Position numbers and translations under genes: made by a program. The notes below the pieces were generated by a model that did no database searches, had not been told where the DNA came from, and was given only the letters and a program-made list of their open reading frames with translations. 64,000 nt of DNA. Origin: CAYFPX01 sp964519895. Its GTDB lineage: Bacteria; Myxococcota_A; UBA796; CAJQPC01. How positions within the stretch are numbered: the stretch's first letter is position 1; each line of letters opens with the position of its first letter. Positions 1-6,538 of the stretch are shown here, one piece after another. Where the stretch lies: assembly GCA_964519895.1 (NCBI GenBank), contig CAZFLE010000026.1, positions 8,954-72,953 of the forward strand. Direction: 5' to 3'.

Positions 1-1
1 C

Positions 2-892
2 CGGTGGTCCCGCCTCAAGGGGGTCGAGGTTTCCCACACCGGGCGGCGCAATGCGCTGGTCGACGTCGCGGTGGACGGCGGTGGCGTGTGGTGGGCCGTC
101 GACGTCAAGGGTGCCCTGTACCAGGCCACGAGCTCGGGCTGGAAGCCGTGCAAGGCCCCCAAGCTCACGCGCCTGGATGGCCACGGGGCGTCCATGGTGG
201 CCGCGGGCACCCAGTCCTACCTGCACCCGGTGGACTGTGCCGTGTCGCCAGAGCCCGCCCTGGCCCAGGTGCGGGTCAGTCCCCCGGACAGCCGTGTGGT
301 TGGCCCTTGGCTGGCGGCGCCCGGGCAGCTCATTCGGGACGGCGTCCGGGTCGCGACCCTGCCCGCAGCCCCGGTCCTGGCCGTGGCCGCCCGGGGTGAC
401 GAGCTCCTGGTGGCGTCTGCGGATGGCACTTTGACCCAGTGCACGGTGTCGGGCTGTAAGGCCGCCGGACCGCCCACCCGAGAGCCCGTCGCCGCCGTCG
501 GCTGGCTCCCCGACGGTCGGATCTGGCTGGCCGAGGCCCGGGGCACCCTTCTGGTCTCCGGCGGGGACCAGGTCCCGGAGCCGCGGTCCGCCGTGGCCCT
601 GCACGATCGCCCCCAGGTCGAGATCCAGGCGTTGGAGACGGCCCCCTGGAGCCGCGAAGGCGTCGCCGGCAACGCCGCCAGCCAGGGCGGAGGCGTGCTG
701 CCGTCCCATGTGAAGGAGGTCGCCGGTCCCGGTCAGCGAGCGCCGGTTGAGGCCCCGAGCTGGCAGCAGACCGAGGCGCCTGTGGTGCCCCGGGCCGCCG
801 ACGCGCCCTCCCGACCCACCTGGCCCTGGCTGATGGGGCTGGGCGTCGTGGCCCTGGCCGTCGGCTTCAGCGTCCGTCGCTCTCAGCGATGA
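2..892 (+). CDS. C-terminally membrane-anchored repeat protein, 5' end outside window
   Basis: The frame is open from the first bases of the window, so the start lies upstream and the protein is partial. The visible part has repeated Trp/Gly/Asp-rich segments, for example around GVWWAVDVKGALYQ and LPDGRIWLAEARGTL, that look like beta-propeller blades. A Pro/Ala-rich linker follows. The chain ends in one hydrophobic helix (about WPWLMGLGVVALAVGF) and a basic tail RRSQR, so the bulk is probably exported and held by a C-terminal anchor. No catalytic motif was recognised. Function is unknown; a sensor or binding role is only a guess. Confidence 0.6.
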   Translation, partial: RWSRLKGVEVSHTGRRNALVDVAVDGGGVWWAVDVKGALYQATSSGWKPCKAPKLTRLDGHGASMVAAGTQSYLHPVDCAVSPEPALAQVRVSPPDSRVVGPWLAAPGQLIRDGVRVATLPAAPVLAVAARGDELLVASADGTLTQCTVSGCKAAGPPTREPVAAVGWLPDGRIWLAEARGTLLVSGGDQVPEPRSAVALHDRPQVEIQALETAPWSREGVAGNAASQGGGVLPSHVKEVAGPGQRAPVEAPSWQQTEAPVVPRAADAPSRPTWPWLMGLGVVALAVGFSVRRSQR

Positions 893-956
893 TCAGGACC
901 ACCAGGCTCAGGACCCCCAGCAGCGTGGCCGCGCCGAGCAACATCGCGAGGGCCAC
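867..956 (-). CDS. Possible 29-residue single-pass membrane peptide
   Basis: A short frame starts at GTG 956, with AGGAG five bases upstream. It encodes a peptide that is almost entirely one hydrophobic helix (core LLGVLSLVVLIIAES) with a short polar end. It occupies most of the gap before the DUF547 gene, and its 3' end overlaps the 3' end of the upstream gene in antisense. A hydrophobic frame can occur by chance opposite coding DNA, but here most of the frame lies outside other genes and has a correctly spaced ribosome site. No family was recognised. Confidence 0.3.
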   Translation of the reverse strand: MALAMLLGAATLLGVLSLVVLIIAESDGR

Positions 957-1018
957 GGCATCTCCTGGCTGAAGGTCTGCTGTCCGCCCTGCGTAGCATA
1001 GGCCAGCTGGGAGTCCGA

Positions 1019-1771
1019 ATGCTGCTGACCCTGCCCCTGTTCGTCCACCTGGTGCCGGCGGGCTTCGCCGCCGACCAGGACCACGTCGCCCTGGACAAGC
1101 TCCTGCAGGCCCATGTGCGACCCGGCGGTGTCGACTACGAGGGGTTGGCCGGACAGGGGGCCGTGCTGGACGCCTACGTCGCCGATCTGGCCGATGCGCC
1201 GGTGGCGGCGATGGGCCGCGACCAGAAGCTGGCGTTCTGGATCAACGCCTACAACGCCCTCACCCTCGACCTCATCGTCGACAGCCTGCCTCTGGCCAGC
1301 ATCATGGACCTGGACGGCGGCAAGGTCTGGGACACCCGCACCTGGACCGTGGCCGGGCGCAAGGTCACCCTGAACCAGATCGAGCACAAGATCCTGCGCC
1401 CGATGGGCGAACCCCGCATCCACGCCGCCATCAACTGCGCGTCCAAGGGCTGTCCGCCGCTGGCCGGGCGGGCCTTCACCGCCGCGGACCTGGGCAGCCA
1501 GCTCGACCGCGCCGTGTCGGCCTGGGCCCAGGGCAACGGCGTTGTCGTGGGCGACGGCAAGGTGGGCCTGAACAGCATCTTCGACTGGTTCGGCGACGAC
1601 TTCACCGCCTGGGGACCGAGTCACTTCGACATCCCCGGGGTGGCCGGCAAGCACGAGGCGGCGCTCAACTTCCTGGTGCCCTACCTGCCGGCCGCGACCC
1701 AGCAGCAGCTCAAGGCCGGCGGCTACGCGACCTACTGGACGACCTACGACTGGACCCTGAACCGGCGCTGA
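1019..1771 (+). CDS. DUF547 domain protein, secreted
   Basis: This 250-residue protein begins with a signal peptide (MLLTLPLFVHLVPAGFA, cleavage probably before ADQDH). The body carries the hallmark DUF547 segments: AFWINAYNALTLD near residue 80 and a conserved AAINCASKGCPPL block near residue 140 with two cysteines. Length fits the family. The biochemical role of DUF547 is not established to my knowledge. The gene stands alone and converges on the aldehyde-dehydrogenase-like gene with only nine bases between stops. The ATG start is favoured because the signal peptide begins exactly there. Confidence 0.85.
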   Translation: MLLTLPLFVHLVPAGFAADQDHVALDKLLQAHVRPGGVDYEGLAGQGAVLDAYVADLADAPVAAMGRDQKLAFWINAYNALTLDLIVDSLPLASIMDLDGGKVWDTRTWTVAGRKVTLNQIEHKILRPMGEPRIHAAINCASKGCPPLAGRAFTAADLGSQLDRAVSAWAQGNGVVVGDGKVGLNSIFDWFGDDFTAWGPSHFDIPGVAGKHEAALNFLVPYLPAATQQQLKAGGYATYWTTYDWTLNRR

Positions 1772-1780
1772 GGCGCGGCT

Positions 1781-3364
1781 TCAGCCCTCGAGCTCCACGC
1801 TGAGCTCCTCGAGCTCGCCCTCGTCGACCCAGTGGGTGCCCGGCACGGTGAGCCGGGGGTCGAAGTCCCGGGTCTCCTGGACCTGGCTGCGCGAGAAGGT
1901 CAGGGCCCGCACCAGCTCGAGGCCCCCGGGGCCGCCGCCCGCAGAGCGCCCCAGACCGGTGCTGGGCAGCCGCAGGGTGGCCCCGACCGTGCTCCGATTG
2001 ACGTTGACGGCGCCGGTCTTGAGGCCGTGCATCGCGCTCTGTAGGTCCAGGCCCTGGCGGGTGGTGAACAGGGAACAGACCAGCCGATAGACCGCCCGGT
2101 TGTGCAGCGCCACGGCGGCCGCCAGGTCGGACACCCGGTACACGAGCAGGTTGGGGCCCGGGGGCTCTTCGTTCAGGAAGGGGTGGCCGGCGTCGTGGTC
2201 CACGGCGTGGATGCCGGGGCTCACGTAGAACCCCCGATGGGTGCGCGCGTTCAGCGCCTTGCCCTTGAGGAGGGGCTTGTGGCCGCGGGCGGCCAGGGCG
2301 CGGTTGTACTTGCGGAAGCGGGTCCGCAGGTTCTCGGAGATCAGCGGCCCCATGAAGACGTTGTCGCGGAAGCCGTAGCCGATCTCGAGCCGCCCGGTGC
2401 GCACCACCAGCTCGGCCACGAAGCGGTCGTAGATCCCGTCCTCGACCAGCACCCGAGCTGTGCTGTTGTGGCGCTGGCCGGCGGTCAGGAAGGCGCCGAC
2501 CATGACCTCGTAAACCGCCTGGTCCAGGTCCGCGTCGGCCAGCACGATGGCGACGCCCTTGCCCCCGGTCTCGTAGACCACCGGGAGCTCCGGACGCTCG
2601 AAGACCGCTCGGCGAACCGCCATGGCCGTCTTGAAGGAGCAGGTGGCCAGCAGGGCGGAGACCCCGGGGTGGGTGATGAGCTTCTGGCCGACCACCGAGC
2701 CGCTGCCCTGCACCATGTTCACGACGCCGCGGGGCGCCCGCACCCGGTCCCAGATCTCGGCGACGGCCTGGCCCACCGCCGGGGTGAATTTGGAGGGCTT
2801 GTAGACCACCGAGTTGCCCGCCAGGACGGCTGCGGCGGTCCGCGTCGCGGCGACCCGGAAGGGGTAGGTGTAGGGGCACAGGACGGCGACGACGCCCCGG
2901 GGCACGAAGTCCGAGCGGGCCCCGGTGTCGGCCAGCGTGCGGGGCGCCAGCAGTCCCAGGCCCTCGTCCAGGTACAGGTCGATGTCCCGGACCGCCCCGA
3001 CGATCTCCTGGCGTGCCTCCCACAGGGGCTTGCCGGTCTCGCGGCTGAGCAGCCGGCTGACCGGCTCTTGGTAGGCGTAGACCTGTTCGCGAAACGCCCG
3101 CACCAGGGCCGCGCGGTCGTTGAGTCCCTGTCCGCGGAGCTCCTCGAAGCCGCGCTCGGCGTGAGAAATGGCGTCTCCGACCGCGGCCTCGGAGAACGGG
3201 AAGCGCCCCAGGATGTCGGTCCGGTCCCCCGGGTTGACGCAGTTGATGTAGCCGTCCACGGACTCGGGCTTGATGAAGGACCCGTGGATGTAGTTGCCCT
3301 TGCGGACAAGACGATCCCGAAGGTCGTCCATCGCGTCGTCTGCTTCGGGACCGCCTGGCTGCAT
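1781..3364 (-). CDS. Aldehyde dehydrogenase-superfamily protein lacking catalytic Cys and Asn (probable pseudoenzyme)
   Basis: Overall layout is that of the ALDH superfamily, closest by eye to succinylglutamate-semialdehyde dehydrogenase-like members (VLAGNSVVYKPS, YETGGKG, a GQR motif). Key residues are changed. The usual PWNFP or PYNFP reads PYTYP (Thr166 for the oxyanion Asn), and the usual GQRC reads GQRH (His299 for the nucleophile Cys). The general-base Glu265 remains. Spacings of 99 and 34 residues match canonical Asn-Glu and Glu-Cys distances, so the substitutions are not misalignment. The FTGS NAD-site motif is also altered (ATCS). ATG 3364 is chosen because a TATAAT box at 3396-3401 on the same strand excludes the longer start at 3406. 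Divergent from the cystathionine beta-synthase gene. Confidence 0.8.
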   Translation of the reverse strand: MQPGGPEADDAMDDLRDRLVRKGNYIHGSFIKPESVDGYINCVNPGDRTDILGRFPFSEAAVGDAISHAERGFEELRGQGLNDRAALVRAFREQVYAYQEPVSRLLSRETGKPLWEARQEIVGAVRDIDLYLDEGLGLLAPRTLADTGARSDFVPRGVVAVLCPYTYPFRVAATRTAAAVLAGNSVVYKPSKFTPAVGQAVAEIWDRVRAPRGVVNMVQGSGSVVGQKLITHPGVSALLATCSFKTAMAVRRAVFERPELPVVYETGGKGVAIVLADADLDQAVYEVMVGAFLTAGQRHNSTARVLVEDGIYDRFVAELVVRTGRLEIGYGFRDNVFMGPLISENLRTRFRKYNRALAARGHKPLLKGKALNARTHRGFYVSPGIHAVDHDAGHPFLNEEPPGPNLLVYRVSDLAAAVALHNRAVYRLVCSLFTTRQGLDLQSAMHGLKTGAVNVNRSTVGATLRLPSTGLGRSAGGGPGGLELVRALTFSRSQVQETRDFDPRLTVPGTHWVDEGELEELSVELEG

Positions 3365-3395
3365 CGTGCTCGGCTCCCCGCCGTTGCCGGCGCGG

Positions 3396-3401
3396 ATTAT
3401 A
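3396..3401 (-). promoter_or_regulatory. -10 box TATAAT for the ALDH-like gene
   Basis: A perfect TATAAT reads on the minus strand 32 bases upstream of ATG 3364, with a GGGGAG ribosome site between them. No good -35 hexamer is visible. The same AT-rich spot (TATAGC on the plus strand, about 3398-3403) could serve the divergent gene starting at 3427. Confidence 0.45.
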
Positions 3402-3426
3402 GCCAACCGCCACTCTGGAGGTCGGT

Positions 3427-4824
3427 GTGCGCAACGTCCACGACAACATCCTGTCCGTCGTCGGCGACACCCCGGTGGTCCGCCTGGAGCGACTGGCGGG
3501 GGATCTACAGGCCAACGTCATGGCCAAGCTCGAGATGCTCAACCCGGGCGGCTCGGTCAAGGACCGCATCGCGCTCCAGATCATCGCCGACGCCGAAGAA
3601 GCCGGGGAGCTGAAGCCCGGTGCGACCATCGTCGAGGGCACGTCGGGCAACACCGGTGCCGGGCTGGCGATGGTCGGCGCCATCAAGGGCTACCGGACGG
3701 CCTTCGTCATGCCCGACAAGCAGTCCGAAGAGAAGCGCGCCTCGCTGCGGGCCTATGGCGCCCGCGTGGTCATCACGCCCACCGCCGTCGAGCCCGAAGA
3801 CCCGCGCAGCTACTACTCGGTCAGCACGCGCCTGGGCAACGAGGCCGGCGCCTACTTCGCGAACCAGTACCACAACCCGTCGAACCCAGCGGCCCACTAC
3901 AACATGACCGGCCCCGAGATCTGGGCCCAGCTGGACGGCCAGATCGACGTCTTCATCGCCGGGCTGGGCACCGGCGGCACCATCACCGGCATCGGCAAGT
4001 ACCTCAAGGAACAGAACCCAGACGTCAAGATCGTCGGCATCGATCCGGTCGGGTCGCTCTACTACGACTACTTCCACACCGGCCAGATGACCGATCCGTA
4101 CACCTACCTGGTCGAGGGCATCGGCGAGGACTTCATGCCCAGCACCATCGACTGGCAGTACATCGACGACGTGGTCCGGGTGAACGACGCCGAGTGCTTC
4201 CACATGACCCGCCGCATCGTGCGCGAGGAGGGCATCTTTGCCGGGGGCTCCAGCGGCGCCGCCGTGGCCGGCGCGCTCAAGTGGGTGCGCAACAACGACG
4301 CCGAGGGGCTCAACGTCCTGATCCTGCTGCCCGACTCCGGGGCTCGCTACCTGTCCAAGATCTTCAACGACAAGTGGATGGAGGAGAACGGCTTCCTGGA
4401 TCCGAGCGCCAGCTTCGGCACGGTCAAGGACCTCATGAAGCGGCGGTCCGGCGACCGGACCCTGGTCGCGGCCAACCCCAACGACACGGTCTCGGTGGTT
4501 GTTGGCGAGATGAAGCTGCACGGCATTAGCCAGGTCCCCGTCATCGAGGACGGCAAGCTGCTCGGGGTGGTCACCGAGACCGCTCTGCTGGAGCAGGCCC
4601 TGCGCGGGGGCCGGTCCGACAAGCGGGTCCGCGAGCTGGTGCACGCCAACTACACCACGGTGGACCCCACCACGGAGGTCTCGGTCCTGGTCGAGCTCTT
4701 CAAGCGCGCCAAGGTCGCCTTCGTGCTCCAGGACGGCCGTGTGCTGGACATCATCACGCGGATCGATCTGATCGACTACATCGGCTCCATCACCACGGTG
4801 GTGGCCGAAGGTGCCGCGTCGTGA
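3427..4824 (+). CDS. cbs: Cystathionine beta-synthase (PLP fold plus two CBS domains)
   Basis: Condenses serine and homocysteine to cystathionine in reverse transsulfuration, in the cytoplasm. The N-terminal 330 or so residues are a fold-type II PLP enzyme: the Lys site NPGGSVKDR, the Asn loop EGTSGNTGAG, the phosphate-binding GTGGTITGIGKYL and GGSSGAA. Two CBS repeats follow (from about residue 340), the usual regulatory module. Length 465 fits. GTG 3427 is chosen because TGGAGG lies just upstream and the protein starts directly with the fold (VRNVHDNIL). Its stop overlaps the next gene by four bases (GTGA). An O-acetylserine sulfhydrylase with CBS domains is the main alternative. Confidence 0.88.
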   Translation: MRNVHDNILSVVGDTPVVRLERLAGDLQANVMAKLEMLNPGGSVKDRIALQIIADAEEAGELKPGATIVEGTSGNTGAGLAMVGAIKGYRTAFVMPDKQSEEKRASLRAYGARVVITPTAVEPEDPRSYYSVSTRLGNEAGAYFANQYHNPSNPAAHYNMTGPEIWAQLDGQIDVFIAGLGTGGTITGIGKYLKEQNPDVKIVGIDPVGSLYYDYFHTGQMTDPYTYLVEGIGEDFMPSTIDWQYIDDVVRVNDAECFHMTRRIVREEGIFAGGSSGAAVAGALKWVRNNDAEGLNVLILLPDSGARYLSKIFNDKWMEENGFLDPSASFGTVKDLMKRRSGDRTLVAANPNDTVSVVVGEMKLHGISQVPVIEDGKLLGVVTETALLEQALRGGRSDKRVRELVHANYTTVDPTTEVSVLVELFKRAKVAFVLQDGRVLDIITRIDLIDYIGSITTVVAEGAAS

Positions 4825-5993
4825 GCGACGACAAGCTCCGGCTGGAGACTCTGGCCATCCACGGGGGCCAGTCCCCCGAGCCGGTCACCGGCGCGGTCAT
4901 GGTCCCGGTGTTCCAGACCAGCACCTATGCCCAGCCCCAGGTCGGCGAGCACACCGGCTATGAGTACAGCCGCTCTCAGAACCCCACCCGCGAGGCCCTG
5001 GAGCGGGCCGTGGCCTGTCTGGAGGGCGGTGTCGGAGGCATCGCCTTCGGCTCGGGCTCGGCAGCGACCGCCGCGGTGCAGCACCTCCTCAGCGCCGGCG
5101 ACCGGGTCGTCTGCGGCGACGACGTCTACGGCGGTACCTGGCGCCAGTTCACCCAGGTCTTCGCCCGCCAGGGCATCGACTACACCTTCGTGGACTTCAC
5201 CCGAGTCTCGCCGGTCGACGCCATCCCGGAAGGCACCGCCCTGGTGTGGCTGGAGTCTCCGACCAACCCGCTGCTCAAGGTCGCGGACATCGCCGCCCTG
5301 GCCGCGCGGGCTCACGCCGTCGGCGCCCTGGTGGTCGTCGACAACACCTTCGCCACGCCCATCTTCCAGCGCCCGCTGGCCCTCGGCGCCGACCTGGTGG
5401 TGCACTCGACCACCAAGTACATCAACGGGCACAGCGACGTGGTCGGGGGCATCGTGGTCGCGGCCACCGCAGAGCTCGGCGAGCGGCTGCACTTCCTCCA
5501 GAACAGCACCGGCGCCGTGCCGGGCATCTGGGACTGCTGGCTCACCCTGCGTGGCATCAAGACCCTGGCCGTGCGCATGGCCCGCCACCAGGACAACGCC
5601 CTTGCCATCGTGCCCTGGCTCAAGTCTCGCCCCGAGGTCAGCCGGGTCTTCTACCCCCTGGATCCGGACCACCCGGACCACGACACGGCCACCCGCCAGA
5701 TGAGCGGCTTCGGCGGCATGATCAGCGTCGAGCTGGCCACCGACCTGGACGGCGCCCGGGCCTTCTGCGCCGCGACCCGGGTCTTCACCCTGGCCGAGAG
5801 CCTGGGGGGTGTCGAGTCGCTGATCGAGCTGCCCGCCGCCATGACCCACGCGTCGGTCCCCCCAGACGTGCGCCAGGAGATCGGCATCGCCGATGGCCTG
5901 GTCCGGCTGTCCGTGGGCATCGAGCACCACGACGACCTCATCGCCGACCTGGCCCAGGCGCTGGACGTGGCCTTTGGCCGGGCGGCGGGCTGA
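4821..5993 (+). CDS. Cystathionine gamma-synthase/gamma-lyase family PLP enzyme
   Basis: A 390-residue Cys/Met-metabolism PLP enzyme. Visible marks are ETLAIHGGQ at the N-terminus, YEYSRSQNPTREALE, SGSAATAAV, VVDNTFATP and the Schiff-base lysine in STTKYINGHSD. It is translationally coupled to the cystathionine beta-synthase gene (start GTG inside GTGA). That makes a gamma-lyase, splitting cystathionine to cysteine, 2-oxobutyrate and ammonia, the likeliest role. Gamma-synthase activity cannot be excluded from sequence alone. Together the two genes form a homocysteine-to-cysteine pathway. Confidence 0.88.
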   Translation: MSDDKLRLETLAIHGGQSPEPVTGAVMVPVFQTSTYAQPQVGEHTGYEYSRSQNPTREALERAVACLEGGVGGIAFGSGSAATAAVQHLLSAGDRVVCGDDVYGGTWRQFTQVFARQGIDYTFVDFTRVSPVDAIPEGTALVWLESPTNPLLKVADIAALAARAHAVGALVVVDNTFATPIFQRPLALGADLVVHSTTKYINGHSDVVGGIVVAATAELGERLHFLQNSTGAVPGIWDCWLTLRGIKTLAVRMARHQDNALAIVPWLKSRPEVSRVFYPLDPDHPDHDTATRQMSGFGGMISVELATDLDGARAFCAATRVFTLAESLGGVESLIELPAAMTHASVPPDVRQEIGIADGLVRLSVGIEHHDDLIADLAQALDVAFGRAAG

Positions 5994-6370
5994 TGCTCGG
6001 GCTGTCCCTGGGCCTGCTGCTGGGTTGCGAGCCCGAGGTCGTCGACACCCGGGACTGCGACACCCGCAGCGTGTTCTACGTGGATGCCGACGGCGACGGC
6101 TTTGGCGACCCGCTGCAGGTGGTGCTCGCCTGTGAGGCCCGGGATGGACTGGCGGCCAACCCCGACGACTGCGACGACACCGACGGCGCGGTCACCACGG
6201 GCTGTGACACGGACACCGACACCGGTGGCAGCACCAGCGGGACCCAGGACACCGACACCGGCGACACGGACACGGACACGGGGGACACCGCCACAAGTGA
6301 TCCCAGCACCGGGGGCGACTCGGGGGACTCCGGCGACGGCACCACCAGCACGACCGCTGGCGCCAACTAG
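5993..6370 (+). CDS. Small Asp/Thr-rich lipoprotein with MopE-like segment
   Basis: A 125-residue lipoprotein: hydrophobic start MLGLSLGLLLGC with the lipobox Cys at residue 12. A calcium-binding-type segment follows (YVDADGDGFGDP), as in MopE and thrombospondin type 3 repeats, and then a long low-complexity tail of Asp, Thr, Ser and Gly. The ATG overlaps the upstream stop (TGATG), so it is cotranscribed with the transsulfuration genes, although no functional link is obvious. The next ORF begins at the very next base after its stop. Confidence 0.75.
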   Translation: MLGLSLGLLLGCEPEVVDTRDCDTRSVFYVDADGDGFGDPLQVVLACEARDGLAANPDDCDDTDGAVTTGCDTDTDTGGSTSGTQDTDTGDTDTDTGDTATSDPSTGGDSGDSGDGTTSTTAGAN

Positions 6371-6538
6371 ATGACCTCGGCACGGATTCCAACGCGGTCT
6401 CACTTGCCCTGGCCGCGCCTGTCGCGCCGCGACCTCCTCGACGTGACCCGTCACGCCTTCGTCGGCCGCAGCCCGACAGCCGCGGCCATTGCTGCGCGAT
6501 ACCGCGTCGTCACTCGCGCCGAGGTCAACTAGATGACC
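6364..6538 (+). repeat. 13-bp perfect direct repeat bracketing a 162-bp segment
   Basis: CAACTAGATGACC occurs at 6364-6376 and again at 6526-6538, 162 bases apart, which is exactly 54 codons. Each copy holds the stop codon of one ORF joined to the start of the next (TAG-ATG). The arrangement looks like a segmental duplication or insertion footprint between the lipoprotein and plsB. Confidence 0.7.
6371..6532 (+). CDS. Small 53-residue basic protein, possibly HTH-like
   Basis: An ATG-to-TAG frame of 53 codons fills the space between the lipoprotein and plsB with no spare base at either side. The product is basic, with a predicted helical part LSRRDLLDVTRHAF and a second segment GRSPTAAAIAARYRV that resembles a helix-turn-helix. 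That resemblance is visual only. No ribosome site is obvious, so expression would depend on coupling to the upstream stop. It may instead be a degenerate inserted fragment, given the direct repeats at its ends. Confidence 0.4.
   Translation: MTSARIPTRSHLPWPRLSRRDLLDVTRHAFVGRSPTAAAIAARYRVVTRAEVN

Noticed and set aside
908..1654. Long minus-strand frame opposite the DUF547 gene
   Set aside because: It mirrors the plus-strand gene, has Gly/Arg/Val/His composition typical of antisense reading of GC-rich codons and no domain.
2102..3613. 503-codon plus-strand frame across the ALDH-like gene
   Set aside because: Shadow of the minus-strand gene; no motif, and it would run into the cystathionine beta-synthase gene in the wrong frame.
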